From NCBI GenBank assembly GCA_019915135.1, contig JAHLMK010000026.1, positions 1-64,000 on the forward strand: a DNA stretch of 64,000 nt, written 5' to 3'. A model generated the notes under the pieces. The model was given only the letters and a program-made list of their open reading frames with translations. It did no database searches and was not told the DNA's origin. The position numbers were made by a program, and so were the translations under genes. The first letter of the stretch is position 1. Every line of letters begins with the position of its first letter. This DNA is from Strobilurus pachycystidiatus (Eukaryota > Basidiomycota > Agaricomycetes > Agaricales > Physalacriaceae). This document shows, one piece after another, positions 19,707-29,700 of this stretch.

Positions 19707-21526
19707 CCTTGATTGTGAGGTACCATAGTATTTGCATACGAGGTATCCAAACGCATGTCTTCTGGTGCGAAGTCATCCGTTTGCCCAATAGTGGTTTGCG
19801 CTTTAACTTCTCGAAGACTATCTTCTTTGTACTTAAGAACCTGTTGCAAAGGTGACTTTCCACCAGCCCTTTCCTTTCTTAAAATCGGAAGGCCATTGTT
19901 GAAAAAGTCCCAGTTGGCTTCCGTAATCACTAGCCAACCTTCCGTTTGCAAGTCAAATCTTTTCTTACACTGATCACGCATATGACCAGGTTCTTCACAG
20001 AAAAAGCAGCGCCCGGGTTGTGAATACGACGTAGTTTGACCAGCTGGTACCAGACGGTTAGGGTTCTGCAAAATTCGAGTCGGATTTGCAGTGTTCCCTC
20101 CCGTATAGGGTATCTGGTTGGATCTGTTCGTACCCATAGGCGGTTGAACAGTGATAGGTGCCGATTGAACAAAATTCGAGATCGAATTGGTATCTTGGTA
20201 ATTCATTGTTCTCGCATTCAACAAGGAAGCGTTGATTGTATCAAGGAATCGTTGATGATTCTTTTGATTTTCTTCCTTCTCGCGCGCCATCTCTACTCGA
20301 TCTTTTTCTCTAGCTTTTTCTGATTGTATCAGGATATCCCTTAGTGCATTGAGTGCACTATTGGTATCCGTCAAATCTTCAGTCTTGACTCTTGAAGTAC
20401 CGGTTTCTGTCTTGTGGGACCCTTTGGTCCTATAGACTGCCGTTTCTTCCAACACGCTGGTAATAGCGCCTACAACATTGGTGATGTTGTTGTACCAATC
20501 CAACACTGTTGTTGCTGCCGGTTTGTTGGTTCTTAAATGACCAGTAGTACTGGCCCAAACTGCATTTGTTACACAGTCTTGGATTCTTTCCACGGCTTTC
20601 TTGTCCGTGATTTCACCCTTCTTAACTAAGTACCGCAATATGTGCAGTACTTCTCTTTGAAAAACATTCCACCTGTCTTTGTGGTCAACAGGCCGTTTTT
20701 CGAATTTGACAATAGCATCCTCTAGATCGTCTAGAGAATACTTGGTGTCATCTTTGCCTCTGTTATAGCTAGACAACAAAGCCGACTTGAATTCTTTCCA
20801 CTCTCCTCTAATGAAAGTAGGCATATTTAACCATTGGTCTCGAATGGTTTCTGGCACAAAGTTACACGCGATTTCAATCATCGTGCCTTCATCCGTAATA
20901 CCAGACTCGCCAATGATTTGTTCAATCACCCTTAGAAAATCGGCTATGTTTTCCGATTTTCCATTGAAGTTTGGCGCATTGCTGGTGCCATACTTGGGTA
21001 TCTTTTTGTCTTTTATGTCTTCTCTCCACTTCAGAGAAGGAAATTCATCGATGACTAGCGCTCGAACAGTAGTCATTCTTGGAGGTATAAACGTAGGAAT
21101 GTTTAAAAGATCTTGGTAGTTTTCTAAGGCTCGGCTTAAAAGTAGAAATTCGAGTTCGGATTGTTCAAGATCAGAATAACTCTTTCTAGGAGCTAATCTT
21201 CTTCGAATTGGCGGGGGATGTTCAGCTAACCTGCGAACTTTTTCCCGTACTTTTTCTGGTTGATCGTTGAATAGGGCTCCTACCCGTGGTCTGTTCTTTC
21301 TTAAACTTCTAGTTCCTACTTGGACACTTTGTAGTTCAGATTCTTCAGGAGCAATTCGAGATCCACTAGCAACCGGTGGTGTTTCCGGGTTTGCGTCTAG
21401 TTGACTTCGGGTGTATTTAGCAGACTGTCTGCCTTTCTTAGACGTTTTTGGATATAAAGACCACCGATTTGGTTGATCAAAATATAGGACCCCCCTCGCG
21501 GTGGGCTCCAAAAAGTTGATGTGCAC
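19694..21526 (-). CDS. gag: Gag with CCHC zinc knuckle
   Basis: Open frame of about 610 codons. The central part matches the capsid-like retrotransposon gag pattern (helical, with a GKSENIADFLRVIEQ stretch), followed by a Glu/Lys-rich coiled region and one perfect zinc knuckle C-x2-C-x4-H-x4-C near residue 505. The frame begins at the LTR/primer-site boundary without an AUG; the first in-frame ATG is at 21076, about 150 codons in, yet the preceding 150 codons look protein-like. Translation may begin at a non-AUG codon, at 21076, or after splicing of a leader exon from the LTR. Gag ends three nucleotides after the slippery site. Confidence 0.87.
   Translation of the reverse strand: MHINFLEPTARGVLYFDQPNRWSLYPKTSKKGRQSAKYTRSQLDANPETPPVASGSRIAPEESELQSVQVGTRSLRKNRPRVGALFNDQPEKVREKVRRLAEHPPPIRRRLAPRKSYSDLEQSELEFLLLSRALENYQDLLNIPTFIPPRMTTVRALVIDEFPSLKWREDIKDKKIPKYGTSNAPNFNGKSENIADFLRVIEQIIGESGITDEGTMIEIACNFVPETIRDQWLNMPTFIRGEWKEFKSALLSSYNRGKDDTKYSLDDLEDAIVKFEKRPVDHKDRWNVFQREVLHILRYLVKKGEITDKKAVERIQDCVTNAVWASTTGHLRTNKPAATTVLDWYNNITNVVGAITSVLEETAVYRTKGSHKTETGTSRVKTEDLTDTNSALNALRDILIQSEKAREKDRVEMAREKEENQKNHQRFLDTINASLLNARTMNYQDTNSISNFVQSAPITVQPPMGTNRSNQIPYTGGNTANPTRILQNPNRLVPAGQTTSYSQPGRCFFCEEPGHMRDQCKKRFDLQTEGWLVITEANWDFFNNGLPILRKERAGGKSPLQQVLKYKEDSLREVKAQTTIGQTDDFAPEDMRLDTSYANTMVPHNQGGFN
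19700..19706 (-). promoter_or_regulatory. Slippery heptamer GGGTTTC at the gag-pro junction
   Basis: Read in the gag frame this is G-GGT-TTC, a canonical X-XXY-YYZ site. The gag stop TGA (19696-19694) follows after one AAC codon. The -1 frame continues straight into the protease frame. Confidence 0.75.
21493..21510 (-). other. Candidate tRNA primer-binding site
   Basis: Six nucleotides inside the 5' LTR, the minus strand reads TGGAGCCCACCGCGAGG. TGG matches the complement of a tRNA CCA end. The implied primer has an acceptor 3' strand GGTGGGC and discriminator T; I could not assign the isotype. It does not match the three tRNA-like genes in the element. Confidence 0.5.
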
Positions 21527-23347
21527 GTTATTTTAGAGGCGTAGAATCACACCTAACAAACAACACAACTCTTAATACTCCGAATGAGAGTAAAGTTTCT
21601 GCGGTTTTGGAATATTGGGTTTTGCAATAGAAAATCGAGCTTGATTTACTACAACACTACACTTGAAAAACAAGGTTCTTGCGTAACAGAAACGTAGGTG
21701 TGCACAAAGTGCGAGTTTGAAGGGGGTGGTAGGGATTTTGACCGATTGACAAATCGTCTGGTTTTCAGGGAACAATACACAAGCCTCTGACTGAACTTAA
21801 ACTATGCGACTTTCACAATCCTCGCGCTGGAGGGGTTGTATCAAGAACACGATAGTCTACTGCCACACTTGGTATGTTTCTTATAACCTCGGTAGGAGCT
21901 TATTCTTTGAGTTTGAGTGTTTTGCGTGGGTTTTAGACCAAATCGTGCTCGAATTGCACTTGAACTCGCAAGAGGTTATGCTGGTTAACGCTTTTCGCGA
22001 CTGAACGGTCCTCTCTAGGGAAAGGCTGGCTCAGACTGCAAAGTCTCTGTAGTGTCTCTAGGGAGATACTATGCTCAGAAACACCGCCTCTAGTACGTTG
22101 AATTCAAGGAACTTTGCTCTTCGATTAAGTTCACTTTTGTTCTAAACCCTTGCTCTTAGTGCGTTAGGTTTGTTCTTTGGTTCTTAGGTTTGACTCGAAT
22201 TCGAGTTTCTTTGGGTGCGTGCAAATCGAATTCGATTTTGTACAGAGATAGATTACTACAGTAGAGCTTTGTGGGCTCGTGGCTGCGGGTCACTAAACTA
22301 AACTACTATACTGTATCGACGCTTCTTTTATACAAACTGGTCCCTACTGTACACTAATCTTAACTTACTAACTAATAGCCACTTGGAGTTAATTTCCGCG
22401 CTGTAGACACCAGTCTAGGCGCTTCCATTTCCTTATTATGCCAGTTTATTCATGACGAACCCTCTAGAGTTGATCCACGTTGACTAATTTCAAGCTCGGA
22501 TTGCAACATCCTTGCGTGCTATCGGTCGAATCTATCACATGGGGTTCATCTTCTCTTGGCTCTTAATTGTTCTGAATGCTTCTTTGCGACTCGGATTCTT
22601 CAGATTGCGTCACCAATTCAGTCTCGATTATCTGATTGAGTCTAGAGCTTCATTTCGCTTAAGAATCCACTCTAAGATCCATGGTAGATCGTTGACTTGT
22701 TGTTCGCAATCTGTCTGCTTGTTCCAATCTCTACTGATTTCAGGTCAGATTTAATCACCTGAGATCTGAAGAAGCTTGGCTTCTTGATTCTTAACACTCT
22801 TGGCATACTGCGGATTATTCATGAAGAACACTTGATCATCTTTATCTTTATTGGCTTCTTCGAATAGCTCGGCTGTTACTCGATTTTGTGCTATCGTGGG
22901 TTCTAGACTTAGAATTCCAAGGGGATAGTTGTATCTTGTGATAACATTACTGGGCTTTCATCCCCATTTATGCTGACCTAGACCATTCTGTAGCTTAACC
23001 CCATTCTACTCATCAGCAGGAAGTGAGCTAATCGAACTCTAATCGTCTATGAACAACACTGACAAAGTCGAGTCCGAATTACTTGGAACTCGAGTTCGTT
23101 TCTTAGACGAGTCCTCTTTAAGAATGTGTACGTGATGTTGACTTGATAAATCAAGTGGGCACTTTGGATGGTGATATTCGAAGATGAATTTCTCCTGGAG
23201 GCTCATTCTTGCCCTAATGAGGTCTCCGTATTATCACTGGCAATCTTATGGTCTCTCGTTAGATGTATCGTGCATTTCGGCTTCGAGTCTTATCTAGAAA
23301 TCGCAAAATTCTCGGTTTCTAGGCTCAGGCGCGCATAAAGCGTGTCA
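21517..23347 (-). repeat. 5' LTR of the gypsy element
   Basis: 1,831 bp. It is identical to 3063-4891 except for one substitution near 21763 and a 2-nt insertion near 22930. It starts TG and ends CA on the plus strand and is followed by the ACGC target duplication. Confidence 0.93.
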
Positions 23348-23534
23348 ACGCCGTTGAGTTTGTTGAGGAGCTCTATCTCCAGGTTGATTTCACGACCCCG
23401 GTTGGCCGGTAAGGCTTGTGTTCACAGAATCTGGCCCTTAGCTTATCTTTTATCAAGGGAACCGCACATTTGCGCCTGGGCAAAGGCGGTATATGGATAT
23501 GCACGTTCGAAATATACCTCTAAAAAGGGACTAT
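23348..23534 (+). pseudogene. Right-hand flank of the interrupted Ulp1-hAT gene
   Basis: After one ACGC target copy is discounted, the frame that ends in DSTGNT at 3062 continues in the right flank for about 60 codons (PLSLLRSSISRL...) before a stop. The continued sequence does not clearly look like the rest of a hAT transposase, so the gene may already have been rearranged, or an intron starts near GGTAAGG at about 23409. Confidence 0.3.
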
Positions 23535-23539
23535 GAAAT

Positions 23540-24508
23540 CTATCCTATCTATCCTTTATATCTCACTAATACTCCTTGTGGGAGCGAGGCTGATGTAGTT
23601 GTTCGAAGGAACAAGTACTTTTGGTACTGGAACAATAGAGATGTATTCCGAACTTGCGTTCGAGTAGTTTTAGGGGGTGTAGGGAGATTGATTCACAAAG
23701 TCGAACAAGATAATCTGAAAGTCGTAGGCCGAAGTCACAATGTACGGAGACCTTAAACAGCGCAAGGCAATGTAGCTCCTTCTTATTGATCGTTCTTTTG
23801 TACAAGGCGATTGTCTTATGGCAGGCTGCTACCGTAGGTGTTTCTGCTACTGGACTGCTACCAAGTAAGGTGATTTCCTTGTCCTGAAACCAAACTTCTA
23901 GTGTCTTGGACTGGGACCAAAGGTTCCGTAAGGTGTTTCAGACGATAACAACACTCGTTCAAACTCAACTAAACTCCTCAAAGGCGAATACTTCACAACA
24001 GAGCATGATCGCAAGGCAGAACTACTTGCAACCCGGCCTTCTAACGAACACAAGGGTCTAACGCCAAGTGGTGTCGTTCAGTATTGTCTTAGTGACTTGG
24101 AGGATAGGAACCGATGAGTTCTTCAAGGAGTTTGCTCAGGCAATGTACCCATTTCTAGCCAAATTAGAGTGCCGTGAGGCACCCGGACGGGGTGGCAAAT
24201 ATGGCCAGTCATGCACAGCCACATAACACGGGTCTCGGACCGGTCGCGCCAGGCCCCGCAGGGAAAAAATTGTTGATATATTGCTCAGAACCCATCCAAA
24301 TCCAGCTCGGTAAAGCACCAATACTCTTTCAGCTCTTGGCATGCGTTGTCTTCTACCTAATCAGGATATGTGTTGACGGGACTCTAATAACAATCCAGCA
24401 CTCACCCTAATCGGGACATGGCGCCACCGGCACCTCCTGTGCCACCCTTATTGGGATATGCGCCTACTTTCCTGAACGACCCCGGCCTACGTCGACTATG
24501 CCTCCTCA
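23540..24508. other. Intergenic, no supported gene
   Basis: Nothing coding is recognised. Near 24358-24460 there are three degenerate copies of a TAATCGGGACATG-like motif about 45-50 bp apart (24360, 24409, 24448), which could be subterminal repeats of a decayed DNA transposon. Confidence 0.3.
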
Positions 24509-24576
24509 CACCGGGGGCAGGGACCAGGGCAGACACTAGTGTCTGCCTTAACGGCAGACACTCGAGCTTTCGCCAG
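24509..24576 (+). repeat. 68-bp palindromic repeat, inverted partner at 59149-59216
   Basis: It starts CACCGGGGGCAGGG and contains the perfect 20-bp palindrome GGCAGACACTAGTGTCTGCC (24528-24547) followed by a second arm, GGCAGACAC, that can pair with GTGTCTGCC. An inverted copy with one difference lies 34.6 kb away. It looks like a transposon terminus with a hairpin, or a MITE fragment. Confidence 0.6.
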
Positions 24577-25949
24577 GTTTTTCTTTGTGTTTTGCGTGTC
24601 TTTGAACTGTCGCAGACCTTCGGACTTTGCGGGCGACGCTCGTGAGCCGGCGAACCAGCTCGTAGACATAAGTACATAGTATTCACATGTGAATTTATCC
24701 CTTTGGCCCTTTCATGTTGTTGATCCAGCGGCCTGAGACGAGATTATACCAAAGATTAGCGTACGACGGACAACGGACGGACGCGGCGGATTGTGATTAC
24801 AATATAGGTAGAATTTTCTGATTACATTACAGCTCAATATGTCCTACATACGGACGGCCCAATCCAACTTGATGTTCAAGCACACACTGTACGTCATATC
24901 AGTTTAGGCACATAGAATAGAATGAGAAACGGACCGTTCTTCGTTCTGTTCGAGTCCCGCGTCAAGGTTGAAATTGTCAAACTCGCGCTGAACGCGCAAC
25001 GGGCCTCCTGCGCAACGTTGAGCGAACGTGTCGAGATGCAGCCGGCAATCGGACCGGCCGATCCGGCGCCAGAGACAAATATAATAAAAACCCCACTTAC
25101 CATAGATTTTGAGCGCGGCCTCGACCGTCCAGGCGGCGCCGCGGACGATGTTTGCATGGTGGAGCCTAAGAGAGGGTTGATAAGACGAAAATCAAGTGAA
25201 ATGATGATGTACCTAGCTTGCCATAGGACAAGGCCCATTCCCATTGAATACAGGGCAAAAAGGGCCATTTCCCTGTCAATATAATCAATGATTGTGTGCC
25301 ATATCAAATGGGAAACTTACTTGAAGTGAATGGGCATGATTTTGAGGTGTGAGAGGGTGTGTAGAAAGTGCTGCTGGTGGTTTGATGTCAAGGAAGTTTT
25401 AAGCTTCATGGATCGATGCCAGCGACACATAACAGGACAACGCAACGATGCCACCTATGTTCCATTCACACTCGCGTTCAAGTCGAGTTTCAACATATTC
25501 TACTAGACAGGCGGTGAGTCCATATAAGGAATGATGGGGCAGGCACACGTATCGGCGGTCGATCATCTCGGGTGTTTTACACGTCATAGAACTTCGCTGA
25601 TTTCTCCGCGAGTCTATCTTGTTAAGGTGAAGTGTATAGGGCAATTTTGTGGTGCCTTTGAAGCTCTGTAAGTTTGTGTATGGCATCAAAGGCCAATAAT
25701 TCCTGTTACACGAGATATTCCTGATCGATCCCCTCGGAGCGATCTTTTTGCCCTTCTGGTTTCACGTGAGTTGTTCCTGCCTGCGCGTTTACTGTATTGA
25801 AAGGCACCAAATGTAGTCCGAGTGTTAACGCACCTAGGACGCTTTGCCTAGAGGTACCCAAGAAATTCGCACGCAGTGATCGGAGGGGGTGGAGACGGGG
25901 ACCCTGGGGAAGGGGGGGGGGGCGGAGACGCTGGGGGTGCGGGCAGGGC
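24577..25949. other. Intergenic, no supported gene
   Basis: Overlapping open frames on both strands at 24894-25307 have no recognisable domain and no convincing exon structure. I see no RNA gene. Confidence 0.3.
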
Positions 25950-26330
25950 TGGGGACGATGAAGGGGGGGTACGGAGATGTAGGGGGAGGGTACGGAGATG
26001 TAGGGGGAGGGTACGGGATGTAAGGGGAGGGTACGGGGATGCAGGGGGAGGGTACGGGATGTAGGGGGAGGGTACGGGGATGCAGGGGGAGGGTACGAGA
26101 TGTAGGAGGAGGGTACGGGGATGCGGGGGGAGGGTACGGGGATGTAGGGGGTGGGTACGGGGATATAGGGGAGGGTACGGGGATGTAGGGGGTGGGTACG
26201 GGATGTAGGGGGAGGGTACGGGGATGCAGGGGGTGGGTACGAGATGCAAGGGGAGGGTACGGGGATGGGGGGGAGGGTACGGGGATGTAAGGGGTGGGTA
26301 CGGGATGTAGGGGGAGGGTAGGCAATGAGA
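25950..26330 (+). repeat. G-rich minisatellite, 18-21 bp units
   Basis: About 18-20 units of the type GTAGGGGGAGGGTACGGGGAT, varying by 1-3 nt (TACGGGAT against TACGGGGAT; TGTAG against TGCAG). The plus strand has runs of 3-6 G, so G-quadruplex formation is possible. All minus-strand frames are open because the complement encodes Pro/Tyr/Ser-rich low-complexity sequence; this is not taken as a gene. The unit is not the basidiomycete telomere repeat TTAGGG. Confidence 0.85.
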
Positions 26331-26750
26331 GGCGGAAGAGGGGGAGGTATGAGGGGTAGAAGGATGAGGTAGGGGAGACGAGGTGAGGCGGCACGTAGGA
26401 TCCGAGTCAAGCCATGTTCAGTCACGTCGGACCGTGAAGTTGGCCGAGCATGATTCATGAGTCATTGAAGCTCAAAGATTCGAATACAAACTTACCTCCC
26501 GTACAATCCCCGTATGATACGTTGTTCCTCCGTCCAAATTCGACCAGAGCGTTTCACCAAGGACTCGTTGGGAAAATTTGGACCCACCGCCAAGGCCTCC
26601 GAAGATCTTGCCGTCTAGCGGGGCTACGATAATAGAGTGATGATTGGGTACTTTAATACAATGTTTCACCTGGCTACCGATACACTTACATATAAAGTTC
26701 GTCTATCTATATATAAGGTTCTAACACAAAGTCTGTCTATGCGTACACTT
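26331..26750. other. Spacer downstream of the Spt5-like gene
   Basis: No gene is seen. It contains the 3' flank of the Spt5-like gene and short chance open frames. Confidence 0.3.
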
Positions 26751-29700
26751 TTAAACGATCCTGCTACGCCAGATATCCTCCCACTGGGCTTTGCCATCAC
26801 TCCGCATCTTCTCCCACTCGTGATTTGCGATGCGTTCGCCTGGAGTGTCCTTTATAAGGACGCAATCTTCATCGCGAAAGACGATGGTCTGTGGTTTGCC
26901 CTCGACAACCTTCTTGGCGTAATCTTTTCCGTCAGCCTGAGCTTCCACCCAGATGCCCATATGCATAAGCTTCCCGTCGGTGGTTTGCTGATGAGCAACT
27001 GGACGCATGAACTCCCCTTCGTGTAGTCCACGAAACGCGTACAATCGGTAGTTATTACCGAAACGCCCGCCTGGGTGAATAGGTTCGCAGAGGTTCACAT
27101 CAAGAATACTTTTCTTCTGCGGCAGCAGGGTTTGGACGGCACAGCGAAGGACTACGTTGGGAGGATTTGACCCACTGGGATTGGTTGCTAGGGTGGCGAC
27201 GAGTCTGATACCATCTTTGCCTTCGTCTATCTTCCTCTTTTTCATCTGTATGCCACCCTGTGACTTTGTCTCGATGACTTTATAGAGAATCTCAACATGC
27301 ATGTTGATGAGACGAGAACTCTCCAGCCAGTGGGGATGGGCCTTGGACGTTTCGGGAGGGGGTGTGCGGGGTTTGGGTGGTGGGGGCATTCGAGGGGTGT
27401 GTGAGAGGAGTGTGGGATCATTCGACCTCAACTCCTGGGCACGCTGGAGAGCTTTTCCTTCCTTCTCATCCCTCCGATACCAGCCAGACCGTTTGGCAAG
27501 ATCCTCCGGATCCCACTTGGGATAATCGGCGCCCCATTCCAAACGTCTGACTTCCAGCGGTCCCTCAAATGCAGCCTGATTTCGGCGGAGAGGGCAGGCG
27601 ATACGAAGGGGCCAACGAGTTCTGGAGTCAGAACACATTAGTATTGAACGCAAGGAAATGCTATAGACTACATACTCCCAATCGCGGACTTGCTCGTAGT
27701 AATATGTCCCGTGAACAACGTGGTCCCGAACCATTGTGAACTGGACTACGACCCGGATGCCGTTGGCGTAAACGGACTGGTTGATGGGCTGAGGATTCAC
27801 TTGAACTCTCTCGTAGCAGTCGATGGTGACAGCATCAGTCTTGTAGCGTTTTGAGACTGCAATCGTTCCATCCTTGTCCAAAATGACGTCCTTGACGATG
27901 GCTTGCTCTTTGTGATGTACATCACCTTCGGCGTCAATCATGACCTTCCGTCCCAACCAAGGAGTCGGTCCTGTGTGTCCCAAGAAGGGAGCCGGTTCGT
28001 CCGTCGTCTCCTCGGGACTCTCGTACCAGTGCTGGTCAAGGACCCGAAGAGTGTTGACATGTACGTTGCGGGACTGCGAGATGTGAGCATGCACTCAGGG
28101 AGCAGGGACAGTCGTGAACGTACGCTGACTTCGATAATATCCTTGACGCGTACCTTGCGCTTGACGTGTACGTTGCGGGACTGCGAGATATGAGCATGCA
28201 CTCTCCAGAAGCAAGGATGATAGGAGACGCACAATTATATCCGCGGGATCCCTCTCATCGACATCACTTTCGTCGGCATCACCGTCGTCGCAATCCTCGA
28301 TGACTGTGAGAGTATGCAGCATCACTGTTGCATGCCGTTGACCGCCCTGTTCCGAGATGTCTACAACAAATCCTGGTCCAACATCCTCCTGGTCTGACAA
28401 TCGACACTTGACCAAATCGCCGACTTGCACCACCTTCATGAGATGGTGCCGGAGAACGAAGAAGCCCTGTCCATCAGCATCGAAGATCTCGACGCCAGTC
28501 GCCGATGAATGACTGGACACGGTGTATGTCCCTGACTGTTTTGTTGTAAAGTCTTCAAGGTGGTCCCCGAACGCTAAGAACCAGTTCGAAGGAAGAGGGA
28601 ATGAGGCGTTTGGATTGGCTCTCATAGAAGACAACGTGGGATGCTGCGACCTGAGAAAGGTATCGAGGAGAGAGGGCTCGATGTAGCTGGTGAGATGACG
28701 TCTCACGACGGAGGTACGGAAATTGATGATCTCCAAATCGTGCTCGAAGGTACGATGGGAGATGCCTTGATAGATGCGGAGTTCCCCTTCCTGGTCCTTG
28801 ACAGGCCGAGCAATACTTCCTGGTGGGGCCAGTCGGGCAGGTGGACGTCGAACGTCTTGCTCACCCCCTTTCCTCTTCCTCTTCCTCCTCTCCCCCGCTA
28901 CGGGCCGCACCTCGCCGACAGCCTCCCCCACCCCTTCCTCCAAGATATCTCCCTCCTGCGGCATCAAATCAAAATCGTACGTTGGCGGACGAGGGACAAC
29001 TAGAATAGAGCACAGTGGATCCTGAGTCTCAAGCTGATTCTGCATATCGTCGCAGTCCTTTTCGATTTGGCGGACTTCTGCTTGTCTCCCCTCTACTGCA
29101 CGAGCCGCCTCCGCCTCCATTCCAGCATAAGCGTCCTTGATCTTCTTGGCCTCCTCGTCGAGAGCTGCCTTCTTCGTCAGCCAAGCACGACGGGCGTCAA
29201 CCGTCTGAGGCGGCCGGCCCGCCTCTTGCGTCTTCGCCTCCACTTCCCTCGAAGTCCTCTCCCGAGCAGCATCCAGCTCCGGTTGTTGCTGCATTCTAAG
29301 AGTGTAAATCTCCTGCCTCTTATCCGCTGCCGTGCGCTGTGCTCTGTCGATCCTCCTTCGTAAGATTTCTGCCCTGGCAAGATCCTCATCAGAGACGTAT
29401 TGACGAATAACAAGCCCAACATCCCCTTGGTACAAGCCCGTTGGGATTTGAACCCACTTGCCGCCTAGATGGGGGATGGGGGGAGCTTTTATGACTTTGA
29501 GGAAGGCGGCGTGGTTTATTACATCGGAGATATAAACACGAAATGGACGCCAGCGAGGGGGATTAGGAGGAGGATTGCCGATGGAGCGCATTGCAGCCGG
29601 GAAGAAGCTAGAACGGACACAGGCAGGGATTGACTGGAGCACGTAGCCAATCTGGGGATTAAAGTCGCGCTCCAGGATGAGGAAGACACCGTCGATGAGT

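Larger units (their letters stand above)
3741..22235. repeat. Dispersed element-specific palindrome, core TCGANNTCGA
   Basis: A palindrome with extended consensus close to GAAAWTCGANNTCGAWTTTC is scattered through the gypsy element. Exact cores located by eye include 3741, 3772, 5853, 6201, 6474, 7724, 8041, 8534, 9714, 10020, 11188, 11806, 11952, 12067, 12399, 13408, 14161, 14567, 14591, 18303, 19372, 20176, 22195 and 22226. Many one-mismatch copies also exist. It sits in LTRs, intergenic DNA, most cargo introns and within gag-pro-pol codons. Outside the element I found one exact core (36237), about the chance expectation. Confidence 0.85.
3063..23347 (-). mobile_element. Giant (20.3 kb) Ty3/gypsy LTR retrotransposon with 3' cargo genes and tRNA-like genes
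   Basis: The two LTRs (3063-4891 and 21517-23347) start TG and end CA. They differ by one substitution (3307-3309 region, C/T) and one 2-nt indel (near 22930), which points to a recent insertion. The 4-bp flanking direct repeat is ACGC (3059-3062 and 23348-23351). Read on the minus strand the order is 5' LTR, primer site, gag, pro, pol, three tRNA-like genes, four cargo genes in mixed orientation, polypurine tract, 3' LTR. The base composition is more AT-rich than the flanks. Most fungal gypsy elements are 5-10 kb; here about 9.8 kb lies between the end of pol and the 3' LTR. There is no chromodomain at the pol C-terminus, although a GPY/F-type motif (GPYAVV) is present. Confidence 0.9.

Noticed and set aside
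24358..24460. TAATCGGGACATG-like motifs as transposon terminal repeats
   Set aside because: Only three degenerate direct copies and no paired inverted end or target duplication were found.
24894..25307. Overlapping open frames on both strands
   Set aside because: No recognisable domain and no consistent exon structure; likely chance in GC-rich DNA.
25950..26330. Interstitial telomere repeat
   Set aside because: The unit GTAGGGGGAGGGTACGGG is not TTAGGG-like and is 18-21 bp long.
25706..26458. Long Pro/Tyr-rich minus-strand frames
   Set aside because: All frames are open because the minisatellite lacks stop codons on that strand; no start, splice or domain evidence.
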